Of a stretch of DNA of 64,000 nucleotides, positions 12,901 to 27,900 are shown in pieces. Source of the DNA: Nectonema munidae (Eukaryota; Nematomorpha; Nectonematoida; Nectonematidae). Below the pieces are notes generated by a model that saw only the letters and a list, made by a program, of their open reading frames with translations, did not search any database and was not told where the DNA came from. Every line of letters starts with the position of its first letter. Position 1 is the first letter of the stretch. Location of the stretch: positions 198,501-262,500 of the forward strand of contig JAUIRK010000858.1 of the NCBI GenBank assembly GCA_030549495.1, given 5' to 3'. A program made the translations under genes and the position numbers.

Positions 12901-15900
12901 ATTCTATAGTATTTTATAAAATAAAGAAAATGAATAATATAAAATAACTTTTTTACTCACAATTTTAATGAAAGGTAAACCGTGTCCTGATCTTGAATTT
13001 TAATTTTAATATATACAATAGAATTATGAAGAAAATACAAATTTGAGAGGACACTTTATTGAAAATAAATCCAACGAACGTTTTCAGTAAAGCTGCCTTT
13101 TTCAAAGTTAGAGTTATATAGAGAAACTTTTTATTATTACGGGCTTTTTAATATTTAATAGAATTATTTTTGTTTAGATTAAAATCTTAATTTAGTTTTT
13201 TACCTGATTAACCCGTTAACACCAAGAGTCGACTATAGTCGACTTTACAAAAATAAAATCGTCTGTGTTTATCCAAGCTCTTTAATACAAATCTTCTGCT
13301 TTACATTTGATATCGTCTGATTATTCTGGTTGTTAATGGGTTAAAATGGCATTTATCCGTAGGACAGTTGTCCTACTCTAGAAGTTGTCCGTCGGACAAT
13401 TATCGTGTTACCAAATAAACATGAATGATGAGCAATTATAAATTCTTACCTCGAATTTATATGTTCAAAAATATAGGAATTTTTTGTCTTTTTTCAAAAT
13501 AGCTCAAATTTTCGTATATACTTGGTTATCATTCCATCTTTAGAGGCATCATTTTCAACCCATTTTCATGATTTTATTATATACGCAATACAAATTTAAA
13601 TAATTAAAATTTGCTGAGATACTGAAAAGAACGAGATTAAAAAGGAAAATATGAGTTACTGCACCGATAAAAATATTTAAATGTACAAACTTATACAGTT
13701 GGAATCTTTTTCACAAAAAAATTAGAAAACTGTTATTGCTATCAATGATTCAAAATGGAAGTTAGTCTAATAAGACTTGTGTCTCAAAAAAGAAACGCGC
13801 ATGAATCACGAGATAAATGATGAATTCATGATTTGGGGTGAAAAATTTAGGGTAGCATGATACTCGAGTAAAAAATTTTAAAATCAAGATTTGGAGTCGC
13901 GCTTTCTTTAGGAATTATTCCCTAACAGGAATCGTGCAAACTTTTGGTATTCTCCCATCCATATCTTCCATTATTAAATTCAAAAGTTTGTAAAAAAAAT
14001 TAAACTCTTAATTGCAGTTTAGGCGTAAAATGGACCAGTGGCAGTTTAATATCTCTTTCCACAAAAACGGATAATACAATCATTACTAGAGTTAATCGGA
14101 ATAAAAAATTGATTAAGAACACAAACACAATATGCAACATGTTCTCAATGATGAAAAAATGTCCAAAATTTTCTCAAATTTTGGAATCTTCAATGCCAAT
14201 ATCCACTTTGTTTTCAGAAAAGGATTTTCAAACCCGATGGAAAGATATTAAAATACGTCTTAGGTTCCGTGAACAGAATTCAACTGATTTTTGATTATTT
14301 AAAGGAAAACTAAAAAAATCTTTCGGTAATTCGCAACTTTTTAATCAAAATTCGTTCGGAGAGTGAAAAATTTTGGATTATCAAGTTTTAATTGAGTGCT
14401 TTAGTTTTATTTGATAATAATTAATGGTCACTTAGGTAAAACAGCCGCATTATGTTCTCTAACTTTTTTACGTCCAGTATTTTGTCAAAACTCGCAAGTT
14501 ATCGTCGTTTTGCCCTTCAGATTTAATCGTGTGTGCGACTCAAGAAGGATAAATTTAATTCATTATTTGTTTATTAGTGTTAGTATCTTATATGATTGGA
14601 CAAAGAATTAAGTTTTTCTTTCTCTGGAACTTCACTTTACACGTACCTGCATATCTCTTATAATAATTTATTGCAGTGTAGCTTACAATTGTGGCCCGCG
14701 TTGTCATTTTCTGAAACAGTGTGCATTTTTGCATCCTTTAAATCAGAGTAATATAAAACATGACGCGATTATCAACTACTTTCAGTCATCAACTCCACCT
14801 TATATTAGTTATGAAAAGAACTCACCTTAACACATTTTTTTCTATGATAAATGTTCATGTTTTATTTGAAAATATTATATATTTTACACATGTTTAATTG
14901 TTTTCTCTTTATTTTTAACGGTAGCTGCCTAGTTTTATAATAAATGACAACAGTAAATTGATAAAAAAAAAACAAAATGCGGACAGAAGTTTAATTTTAT
15001 TTTCTATGTCCGGCCTGCCCCAAAAAAAGATAGTTCTTCTTCTTCTTCTTCATCATCTTATCCCCTAAATGGGGGTCGATGGCTTGATCCTGTTTCTCCA
15101 TAGGTTTCTGTCCTTCGCATCGCTTTCTTTCAATGCAAATTTTTCCATGGACCTTTTCAAATCACCTCTCCATCTCAATCTTGGCCTTCCTCTTTTTCTC
15201 TTTCCTTGTACAGGCGCATCGTACGCTATCTTTATTTTTTCATCGCTTTTTCTTCTTAGCACGTGTCCATACCATCTCATCTTGTTTCTTTCCATTACAT
15301 CTACAACACTTGTCGTCTCTTTTGTTCTATGCCTCACTTCTTCATTTCTAATCCTATCTTTTCTCGTAACGGTCAGCGTAAAGTTCAAAAAAAGATAGTT
15401 ATTTAGATAAATTAAATCTAATTCTAATTAGTTTGATTTCCTTTTTTTAAATTATTTTGATATATGTTATATATATATATTTAGATTCCACAAACTTATT
15501 TAAATAAAAGATACAAATGAATTTCTCTAAAAGATTTTAAATGCTAAATAATAATCATTTTGAAATTTCTTCATTATTTCAAACGGACGTCATTGACCGT
15601 AAAATTGGAGTCAACTACTTCTATAAGCTAACACAATCGTTCTGATATCCATTAATAGTCGTAAAAATCCAAGTGACCTTTAACAGAGCAGAGTTGTTAG
15701 CTCTGAGTTTAACATGAAAAGCATTTTGTCCGTTTCATCCCATGTAACCCAGCTACCGTGGTTAAATCTGTCAAAAACAATTTAAGCACTCGCGCACTTA
15801 AGCCTCTCTACTGCGATAAGGTAGCAGTATGGAGAGAGATTCTTTCTGGTACTTTTTTAATTTTTTTTAAATTTTATTTCCAGATACTGTAAAGCAAAGA

Positions 15901-18900
15901 AAGTTACTCTTTAATTATGAATTGGATGAAATGGCTATCACGGCTCGTGCCATTATTGAAAATATCAGCCACTTCGATGCTACGTTCACCACTGCAACCT
16001 ACTCTGAACACATCCGTCCAATGTTCAAAGTACTTCTCATTTTAGAGCACTTGATATTCTTGAATAAGCTCAATTTTATAAATCTAACCATGACTATGCT
16101 AGGCACCAAACGTTTGAATGACGTGATGTAGTTTCGTGATTGTTAACTTGATATCGTATAATGAATCATCTTATTGATTAAAACACGAATTGTTATTTGT
16201 CCCATAATAACTCTCAAATCATTAAATAACGATTGAATAAAAGTCATGACACCCTTTGAAGATCTATTTTTGTTCGATTAACTTTCGTTACATTTAACTT
16301 CACTTCTATTAATAAAGTGAGCCTAGCCTGTTGGTGCAAACGTAGGCTTTCAATCCAGTCGTCCTGAGCTCCACTAGCGATCCCCATGATCTTTCCAGTT
16401 TTTGGAAGAATATTCTTCCCGGTCTGCAAAATCTACAAAAATAAAAAACTAATTTTGTTAGTATTATACTAATAGCGTCTTTCATTTTATGGTTTTCACA
16501 ATTTTCGGGATATAAAATTTTTTTAAAAGATTGCAAACTATTAAAGTCAACCCTTTTATGTCCTTTAATAATTATAACCACTGGCCTTGTTTTAGGGGGT
16601 TGACGAGGGGGTGATTTATTTGCTTTAATTGATCTAAAGAAAAATCCAAATAACTTTTCAATTTGTTTGCAAAGTTTAAACGATGCAATCAGCCTTATTT
16701 CTAAATTTTTAGATATACAATAAACATTTTTGTTATGAATTTATAACTTTTAGACTTTAACTGCAAATAACAATGTTCCGCGTATAGGCATAAAATTTCT
16801 TTAAAAATGATAAAATGCTTTGCCCGCTTCACATTATCAAGACATACGAGGTCCTTGTTTACAACTATAATCCAAATAAACTATAATCTGTTCTAAAGCC
16901 AGAATAACACCAAAAGACTATTTTTTAAATGTATTTATACTTAGTTTTAGAGTAAAAACTGTTTTTTGTTAATTAACGTTAACTGTTTATCGATAAATCC
17001 CTTTACATTATTTAAGAACTAACTGAACAGCGGTTATCTATCCTTTTTTTGTTGGTTAACGAAGTTAGGCTTTTAACTAAATATGTGCCCAAATGTGATT
17101 TCAGGACGAAAGTTAAAAAGTTAACATGTCACAATCTAAAAAAAGAAAACGCATGAACGCAAGATTAAGACGTAAAACCTAATAATAGTAGTGAAAGTAT
17201 CCCTCCAATATTTCTAAGCTTATTGAAGTTTTATATTTAGCGTACTTTTCTTTGCAGAATACCTGGACCACAATGTTGGCAGCGTATAGTGTAGGACTTC
17301 AAGACTCAAACGATTTAGACATTGTGAATTGCTGTCTGGAAGGCCTTCAATATTGTATTCGCATTGCGTGTGTTTTCAACTTGGAAGTATTTTTCTGCTT
17401 TTTTAAATTAACCTTGGTTAAGCGTTCACCTGTTCATAAAGACCACTTTTGATGCTTCCCCTAAGCCAAGGGTGTCCACCCTGGATTGCACATATGTCAA
17501 AATTGTAACTTGCTCACTCGTAAATGGCGCATTAATAAAGCAATTCTCATCTTACAAAATTATTCCTTTCATAAATTCTTTGAAAGCTAAAAACCTGAAC
17601 GCAAATAAATGCATCCTTTTTTGTCAAATGTTTTTTTGCAGTTTCTTGTGCATGGGTGCAATGCAATATAACCAAATATTGAAATTCAAATTATGCGTTT
17701 TGTCTACTGTAATTTAAATGTAATATGCTTTTTAGGCTTAAAAAATAATTTTAATAAATTTGTAGTATACTTATGAAAAAAATATATTTATATTCTTCTT
17801 AGGGTATAATCCCTTTCAAATTATCAATTTTCTAAATTTCTAGAAGGAAAATTTACTCTAGATAGGAAAAGGATTATTTAAACGGATTGAAATTCAATAT
17901 GTTTGCTAATTCCATTTACTCATTTTTACTACATGGAATGAAAAATTCAAACTAAAGTTATAAAAAAAACCTAATGATTTTCATATTTTTTACTTCATAG
18001 TGCGAAATTTTTTAATTTTTTACAATCAAAAATGATTTATGCAAAAAATTGAGACACCTTGTGCATTTTAAACTCTAAAACATTTTTTAGATGTGAAATC
18101 ATCCAAAAGATTTAAATTGAGATAATAAAAATATTTTGACGCATTATTATCTTGATACAAAATATTAAAAATAAATAAATAAACATCTTAAATCGATGAT
18201 TTACTCCATGTAACGAACACATAAATACGTTTTAGTTAAATATTATCCTATTTAAAATAGAATGAAAATAAATAAAATTTGGCACAACTAATGCTCACCT
18301 CTGTTAAGCCATTTGATCCCACACATGGCACTTTTAACTGGCCTAACCCCCTTGAAGATTAGAGTGACATTGTTGTACCAAGAATTACTCTTCAATATTC
18401 TGGTGCTCAAAGGTTTAGGGTAGTTTTATATCAAAGTACTTATTGAGATTATCTTTCTTTGCGATCAAATGCATTAAGTTTGTCTCTTAATATAACCTAT
18501 TTAATAGCAAAAAATAAAAGATATTATGTATTAAACTGCCTCAAGTATATATACAGGGCGCCTGTATAAATAAAAAGGGGCAAGAAAAAAATTTATTTTT
18601 TTAAAACAGCCATCGTAACCAATTATTTTTTTCCTTTATAATTTTCAAGGTTGAAGCAAAAAATTAGTTGAATTTAAATATATTAAAGATTGATTTTAAA
18701 TAATTTTAATCATTTTCTATTTGATACAATGTAAAGATATCGTGGCGTGTTTTCCTCGAGAAGGAATATTACGCCCCTTGTGTCGAACTATGAGGAAAGT
18801 AGGCTTGATGCGGGATCGAGCTCAAGACCTTGACTTATCGAAACACAGTATCTAACCAACCTTACTAAAATTGTGGAACTTGCACTCATTAAAAAAACTG

Positions 18901-21900
18901 ATCGAAAATTATTGCCACTCGCTTGTAGGCATCAAATTCGTGAACTGATTGTAAAGCATGTTTTTGACAAATTAATAAAAAAATTGATATAGTCCAAATA
19001 TTAAGCTCTTTCAGAAATTTGGTAAGTTGTGCAAAAGTACTTCAGACGAAAAAGCAATAAATTTTATTGTAGATGATTACTAAAATCTTATGATTTTTGT
19101 TAAAGAACACTTCTTTAAATATCAATCAAGAGATGATTGCAAAGATTTGCTTAGTCTTATATTTCTTGGAGTTCCAGAAGCTAACACAATACGGATGGAT
19201 ACTCCTGACACAGCAAGATCGATGACAAAGATAATTTATTTTTTAAAGATATATTTCACAAGTAAATTTATCTCTAAACGATGTTGTTTCTGCTTTATCA
19301 TACATAGTTTGATTCAAGATTGAGTGACAAGAAAAATCTTGTCTTATGAATAGTTTTCATAATCGCATTTTAAATGAGAAAGATGTAGAACGAAAACAAT
19401 TTTAGGCTATGTTTCAAGCAATACCATGAAGTATTTTAATTTTACAAAAGTATGCTAATATTTTTAAATAACAAATCAGAAAAGAGGGAAAATGCAATAA
19501 TTTTAAATTAGAAATAAATTTGTGACACATTTTAACGTTGTAAATGATGCAGTTGAACGTGGAATTGCACTTATTCAAAATTTTAATCGTGTTATCACCA
19601 AACAAGAAGGAAAAAAGCAGTACTTGCTGCAGGTATTTGAAAATCAAGAAATAAAATTTCTAAAGCTACCAATAAAACTATATCCCAATTTATTCAATTA
19701 TAAATTAATGCCCATCTTTCTGTGATAAAGATCCCTAAATCACACAATTTATTACCCATAATTTCATTAAATGTTTTTGTAAATTAACGCAAATAGTTAT
19801 AGAGGGTAAGAATTTATCTTTTAAAGAATATTATTGGCACCCTAATGCATACCCAAAACAAAGTACAATAAATACGCGGAATAATACGTATAAACGCAGT
19901 ATATCATTAATAACGTTAATAACATTATTAACACGTATAACGATTATATCAGGCGGAACATTGGTTAAAGCCCATATAGTGCTTTTCACAATCTCGCTCT
20001 GCATGCACTTCATTATTCATCTATGCTTACTCATTTACACCTTTTTCAGTATATTCGCAATGCGTTCGTTCAAGCGCTGACTCGCTTCACCCTTCTAACA
20101 TCCAACACTTCACTCTCAGAGATGCAGGCGAAGAACATCAACACGATAAAAACTCTGATCGGCGTTGCTCACTCAGACGGAAACTATCTCGGCACCTCTT
20201 GGCTAGACGTATGCTCCAAACTCTATTCTCAATATCGTTATTTTCACTTTTAGCCCAGGTCTAGAACTACTTTTTGCAGATTCCTTCAAATTATAGATTT
20301 TTGAGTTGCAGACGTATATTTTCTAACTCTTGGAGAATGGTAGAATTTGCGAAGTTATAATCAAATGCTTAGTCCTTTTTCCTTATTGGTTAATATTATT
20401 AGCCAGTTATTGTTATTAAAAAGCGGCAATTCCAAAATTATGACTGTAATATTCAAATTACATCATTTGAATGGCGCACCATGACAAATCTTTTCTTCAT
20501 CATTTATTGCTCCTATTGCTATGAAAATTTTGTACTATATAATATATCACCCTTTAAAATATAGAAATCACTTATCACATTTTTTGTTGAATAAAAGCTC
20601 CAGCTTTGAGTTTTTCTTCAATCTCAATAAGCAGAGTCAAACTGTATCTAACATACATATATACACAAGGATGGACCCAGGTTGTGAGAGCATGCAGCCT
20701 CTATCATGAACTTAAAAAAAATTCCACAAGAAACAAAAAAAGAATGTAACAATGTAAGTACAAATCGGTTCCTATGTAAAATCACCGAAAAGTAAAATCC
20801 GCTAAAACTAAAATCACTACTACCTTAGTTTTCGGGGATTTTGACTAGATTCCATGCAAAGCAAAGATAAAATGTGCATCCATGAAGCATCACTTCTTAT
20901 CTATGTCTTCTAAGAATTTTTCCCCTCCGTTCATATTTTAGGTACCTATTTATATTCAAACACTTTTTGAAAAAGTGATATTCACATTTACTTATTTTTA
21001 TATAGCTTTTATAACACTTGATAAAAGAATCAATCAGATGTATTATCTAAATTTATTGGCATTAGATTCGTGGTCGATAAGTAGGATGATATCTATATTA
21101 TATTATCATGAATAAAGATTGATTTATTGCTATAAATCTGAGTTAAAACACCCTACTATACATTTCTAGATCTAGTCCCGCGTATAAATGCAATTATACT
21201 TGTAAACAAGGGCGTATTTAAGGATAGTAATTCCCACACCTCGCTTTCATGTCAAATTGATAGTCACTTTTATTTAGTCTGTTTCTAGATTTATTAGATG
21301 GGCAATATTTTTATATCCTTTTGAAAAAATGGCACGTCCCTTAAATTTTCTTATATCAGGGGCGGATCTAGAAATTGGCATTAGGGGGGCGGGCGAATTT
21401 TACTAAACTAGAACTCAAATTTAAGCTTTATCAAAATTTTTAAAACAAAAAGAAGAATGAGAGCATTAAAACGATCCTCATTCATTGAACTGCGAAGTGA
21501 ATTGATGTGGTAAAACTTGATGTGTTCAAATAATAAATTTACAAAAAAAAATCGCATAATATAAAATTAATAAGTGTCACACTTAACTACGATTGAAACA
21601 TAAAAACTTTTTAGGGCTTCTTACTTTAGAGAAAGATTGAATCTAAAAAACGAGTTGCAGAAATCAGCATAATATTTGAGTTCAACGAAAAGAATTAGAT
21701 ATAAAAAAATTCAAGCAATTGGCAATGCAATTTTAGGGGGCGACGCCGGTTCCGCCAGTGATTATATATATATATATTATATAGTTGAATATACGTATAT
21801 ATTTTAGCTATGATTAAAATCTCGCACGTTTATTTTCTATGCATCATTTCTTTCTACCTAATTGCACGGTATATAGAGGTTTGGTCAGTGTTTTTATCAT

Positions 21901-24900
21901 TGTTGAAATTAATATCTTAGGTTTTGAAATGCATTTCCCAGTTAGAACAAGCCCAGTTATTTGCAAGCACAGCTAAATCTTTCGCCAACATAACTTCATC
22001 CATAAAATTATCCACATCAAGCACTCCCGTCTTCAATTCCACGCCCTACCCTACCGAAGATAACAGTGATATCTTTTATGTTGTGTGCACGCACTTAAAG
22101 ATCTTCAGTTGCATTTATAGAAATCTCTTCCTTCATCTTTCGCCATCCCGTGAATCTGCTGAGTAGTCTCGATCTTGCTCGCAGTTCTACGGCCAACGAA
22201 GCGATTGGCCAAGCCTCATCGCAGTCAATTGTGGTGGCAGTTGATTTGATTTTCACCAGATCCATTTTCCTCGATGGCAATGCCATTGTTCACTTTGTTG
22301 ACGCTCTGTGCACGATTTCAAATCAAGAACTCCTACATTCTTCGCAAAAGCGCATGTGCTGTCTCCAAAAAATCATTGAAATTTCACACTACAACATGAA
22401 GCGAGTTCGCTTGCAGTGGAGTAGAATTTGGCAAGTTATTGGCCCTTACTTTAACCAGGTATTTTAATTTCCGACTCCATTACTTATTCGTTTAGATTTG
22501 GTAGACAACTATCGAATGAAGTACAGTAAAATCTGTCCATATTGAAGACGCTATGTACTGAATGAGTGTTTATTGTATAACGCTTAGGTCACATCACTTT
22601 TTAAGAATGAATTGCTTCTTTGAAAAGGTATTCAATGCTTAGACGTGTTAACTAAGTGAGGTTTTACTCATTCTCATGGTCAATAAAGGTAAACAAATAA
22701 TAAGCAGTAAGGTTTTAAATCATTTTTTCAAATAAGGTTTTTTTAAATATTTTTCCATTCTAAAGCTTTTGAATTCATGTTTTATCTTTAACAAAAATGA
22801 TTAAATTTTATATATTTTTGGATTTTCATTTAATAATGTCGCTCTGATATTTTCTTCTAATTTTTTCCATGCCATTTCATTAAATGATTACAAATAAAAT
22901 GTTAAGATCGGTTGTCATCCCAACGAAAATATTGCATGCTTTGTTCTAGACTCCTTGCGACAGCTATCAAGCAAATTTTTGGAAAAAGGAGAACTTGCAA
23001 ATTACACTTTTCAGAAAGACTTTTTACGCCCATTCGAATACATCATGAAAAATAATAGGTAGCGCCTTATTAACTTCCTTTTCACTTTCATATGGGATGA
23101 AGTTTCTCTTATTTTTCATGTTCTTTCTTTAATATATTCAGTTTTGCGTTGACATTTACTTTTACAAATACTATATGCATCATCTCATCTTGCTGCTTAT
23201 GCAGACATCCTAATAATTTTCTTCATTATCCCATGATTTTCAAGAATATTTATTATAATAGCAAAAATATAAAGTCAATTTAATTTCGTTTTGTATCTTA
23301 TGGTAACGCTACATGCGATTAATGAGCGCATATATCAAAATCAGCGCAACAATATTAAACCTTTTATGATTGACACCTAAATGAACAGTTCTCAATTCGG
23401 AGCACACAAGGCTAAATCTTCACCTGGAACGGAATATTTTTTTATATTTGTCAAAAGTAACATATGGATATCTAAGCCTGTCTTTCCTCTAGACTAGAAG
23501 ATACCAAAAAACATCAAGGATAATGGATATGGAAAGGTGATAATTTTTCCAATATCGATTTTGATAGCATTTTTTGCCATGAATCTAAGTATACAACCAG
23601 TTTTGACTAAAGGCGATTATTTCTATTCCCTTTATGCTTTAAAAGTGAAAATCGCTAAAGTTTTGACATTTTTTCAAAAGTTACTCAGACAATTTTTCTA
23701 TCTTTTCTTCCATGAATCAGATTTATATTTTCAATAAAATATCAACGATTCATGCTAATAATAAATATAAAAAATGCATATCCTTGTGGTTTACAATCTA
23801 ACTGAAATCCTATTTTAATTAATTAGCAAACACTACCAAAATTGATATTGAAATTTTCTTACACAAGCATTGATGTTGATGCTTTCGACAAGGATAAATT
23901 AATGAATCAAATCTTAATTGGTTTTGAATTATAAAGTGCTTTTGAAAATTTAATTATCACTTGTTGCTTACTTCTATGATTGTATATATTTTTGATTAAA
24001 ATTTGAAGCTAACATTTTTAATTAAGTGCAAACTGTGCTAATACCTTCTTCATCAATTCTATGTGATCTTTAGAACTGTTTTTTCTTTTTGTAACTTAGA
24101 TCGGAGTTCGTTATACCTGACATGGTTGTTCGCTGCATCTCTCAAATGGTTCAAATGCAATTTGCAAATATTAGATCTGGTTGGAAAAATATTTTCAATA
24201 TCTTTACAATGGCAGCAATGTACAATAATGAATCGATTGTAGATTTGGCTTTCCAAAATATGAACAGTATTGTCGGTAAATCTTTTTTCCTTATTTTGAA
24301 TATATTCATTCAGCATTACATAATTAAAAATTTTCTTTACTGCTTCAATTTATTTTTTAATTATTTTTTCATATTCTACTTAAATTCAATCTTCAACCTT
24401 TTTCACATGCCAGTCCAAAATTTTATTGAAATTAAATTTACACCCTAAACATTTTATTTACGGCAAAACGATTCAATATATTCAAATAGAACAAACATTA
24501 TACTTTAATTTTTAGTAATCGATGTCAAAATATATATTCAAATATATGTATATTAGTGACAATTCAGAAAATTTTAACTTTTGTAGTGTGATGGAAATTA
24601 ATGTGGCCCAAATCACTTTTCTCGGCGCCTAAAATGGGCCCTTGGTTGAAGAAGCAATCTGATTGAGGTGAAACAAGGTTGCTAAATATTGGAAAAAAAG
24701 TTTTTACATTTTGTATTAATTTTATGTGTTTTCCATGCATTTTCTTTTTTTCTGGGAGAAATTTTATTGTATTAAATAAAAAAAGAAAAAATCAGGAGTA
24801 AAATTGTTCTTGCTTTGAACACCTACGCTCACTTGAAAAATACTAATTTCACTGTATTGTTCTGGCACCAAAAAATTTGATTTGTAGCTGATAAACCTGT

Positions 24901-27900
24901 TTTCTGTAAGACTTTCAAAAGAAAGAAAAGTTTTTTTTGCAAGTTTTTCAATAAATAACTTTCCTTTAAACGGCCAGTTTATAATCGTTCCCTTGATCTA
25001 ACAATAATCAGGACTATGGAATTTGTGTCCTAGAAATTCTAGAATTATCGCTCTTAGAAAAGCACCTATTCTACTCATCCTCTCCCTAGTAAGACATATT
25101 CTAGTTATGGCCTACATATGATGTACATGTTATCTCTACAATGAAATGTTTTCAAACTCGGGTAAAAAATTTTAAATCTTGAATAAAATTTTATAAATTT
25201 AAATCAATATATTTTTAAAATTGAAATTACATTTTTACACTTGCATTAAAAACCTCTTTATTTCTGACATTATTTTTAATTAAAAATAAAAAAAATTTAA
25301 CAAGAGAATTTTTTTAAATAAAATTAATTATTTTAAAAAAATATTTCATTTTGAAGTTGTTAACTTGAATTTTAAAACATTTTAGGTTCATCAAATGCTA
25401 TATATATATTTGTTATTTTATTATATACATGATGAATCACACAAATTTATTTTTCTTTTATATATTGTATACACATTAGGGATACAACTTTTTCTTAAAC
25501 TTCAAAGCATTGGGACGATTGGTTATTCAACCAAAAAAGTGCAAGTATTCAAACGATTCACCCATCAAAAAGAAAAAAAAACTTTGAAAGTGTTTCAAAT
25601 AAAGTATTAGCAGTAGAAAATAAAAAAAATAAAAACTTTATTGAAGAAAAACTTTCAGACAATGCAAAATATTTTGATCAAGAGAAAGATAATAACAGGC
25701 ATAATAAAAATAAATGTTCGATCAGTGCCAAACTTGTGGTGCAGGCTAAAATATCAAGCAGAAAAGCATCAAAAATTTGTAAGCAATTGCAAAAAAGTGG
25801 TATCGATATTGCACTCCCCACTCAATAAGGTATTCACAAAGCAGTTTTTAGAGAAGCTAATAAATTGAAATCGTACTTTATTAAAACTTTATCGGAAGAC
25901 AAATGGTGCTTACACTTCGACGGAAAAATGATTGATGGCAAGGATTATCAAGCAATAATTCTGACAAAGGAAAAACGAGAGATCAAGCTTGCTGCAATAG
26001 AGTTAAATGATGGTAAATCTGAAACGATTGCTTATGGAATACAAAATGTATTAGAAGAGTTTAAATTGTGGAATTCAGTTTTGATGATATTAGCTGATAC
26101 CACAAGCGTAAGTACCGGGAAAAAAATGGAGTGGTCATTAACCTACAAAGAATGTTTTTGAGTAGAGGGGCAACTAAGCCCCAGTTCTTAAGCTGTCAAC
26201 ACCACGTTTTGGATCGAGTTTTGAGATTTGTAATGGATAAAGAATTGCCGATAGCCAATAAAAAACCTAATATTGAATATTTTTTCGTTGAAGAACTTGT
26301 TAAAAATTACAAGAGTCTTCAAAAGTCTTTCCAAAATGGCACATATGTAATTAGCGAATCTTGTGGCTGGAGAGATGACATGAAATTTCTTTTTCATTTA
26401 GTACATGCATTCAAATATTTCATGAAGGAAAAAATTGTACCTTGTATAAAATTCCAAACATTTCTAAAGCAAGATGGAACTCGCGTGCTATTTTAGTCCT
26501 CCTTACATTTTTTGTTACCATCAACAAGAAAAGATTTGTTACCAATTTGTACATTTATTTCAAATATTTGGGCCAATTATTGGTTCAGAGATCAAACTTA
26601 TAGGGTAGAAAGTTATTCTGAATTATACTATGCTTTACAATTTTATGATAAAGCTCAAAAATGCTTGATAAATCATTAGAATCGAGAGCCATCTATTCTA
26701 AACATTCCTAAACTAATGAATGCTGCGAACGTGGAATTAAAGTTATGCAGGAATTGTACAAAAGTTGCAAAAAGAAAGAAAACTTATCCTTACGCTTTCT
26801 CGCCTCTAACGATGTTCTTTATTGAACTATTTTTCTTTTGAACAATTTAAAATGTTTATTGTAAGATGAAATCTTTTTTCAGCATCATGCTATGTTTTTT
26901 GAAATGTTTTGGAGCATTTTTACATAACTTTTTATACATTGCCCTTTTTAAAAATAGTCGCTTAGTCATGCGTTAACTTTTTTCCAAATTTTTCAATAAA
27001 AATTTTATTTTTGTAGTTATTACTTAAAAGTTCATCAGAAAATAACACAGGGTTGTAAAGTTAGAAAAAGTTGTATCCCTAATACACATATACTTTTCAT
27101 AATCTCTGGTAAAAATATTTATTTACGTCTAAAAAATACGGAGATATAAGACGCATATTCCTTTAAAGCAAAAATTCATAGGAAAAAACTATACTCATTT
27201 ATATGATACTCGTAATTTTGTACACAAATATATGTGAGATAGAGAAGTATCGATTTTTCTAACATCGCTGAAAGACAGGCTGATATGAGGAACAAAACAC
27301 TGAATAGATCAATGTGCTACACAGAAATATAGATATTTCATTCGTATCACTGAAAAATGAGATGATATGATTAATAACAATTATTTAATTTAAAAAATAT
27401 ATAACTATTTTTTATTTCATTTTATTTTCGCGATTATTATTAGATTCAGTGTGGTTTTAGAATTGAGTTTTTAAGAAAATTAAAATGTGTATCATAGCTA
27501 GCTATTTACTATAACACAAGGTTCAACCACGACTTCGTAGCCATTCAACAAAGATTAGAGCTTTATTTTGAAACTCGGCATTCCTTTACCTTCTTTTAGA
27601 TACTCTGAATGCATCTCCTAAAAAGTGCCTGCATCTGTTGGATTCCTTTCAATGCGCTTTGAAGTGCTTGTCTGAATTAGCTTGCAATAACACCTTCATT
27701 GACACATCCATCGAATCTATTCGCCTTTTACGCATATGCGCTCACTTTACCTATGAAAATGCTCAGGTTATTATACATCATATATTATTATTACATTTAA
27801 TCTATGCGTAAATTCAATACTTTAGAAAGTTTAAACATTTTTTATTTTGTCACTAGGAAATGTTGTTGGTTAGATTATTATTAGTCAATTTGCACGCAAA

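Noticed and set aside
15069-15398. Plus-strand open frame of 109 codons
   Set aside because: It is the mirror of the LINE carboxyl tail coded on the minus strand; its hydrophobic composition is a by-product.
16244-16581. Minus-strand frames in a GC-richer patch of intron 9
   Set aside because: No recognisable family; the two frames overlap each other and show no conserved motif.
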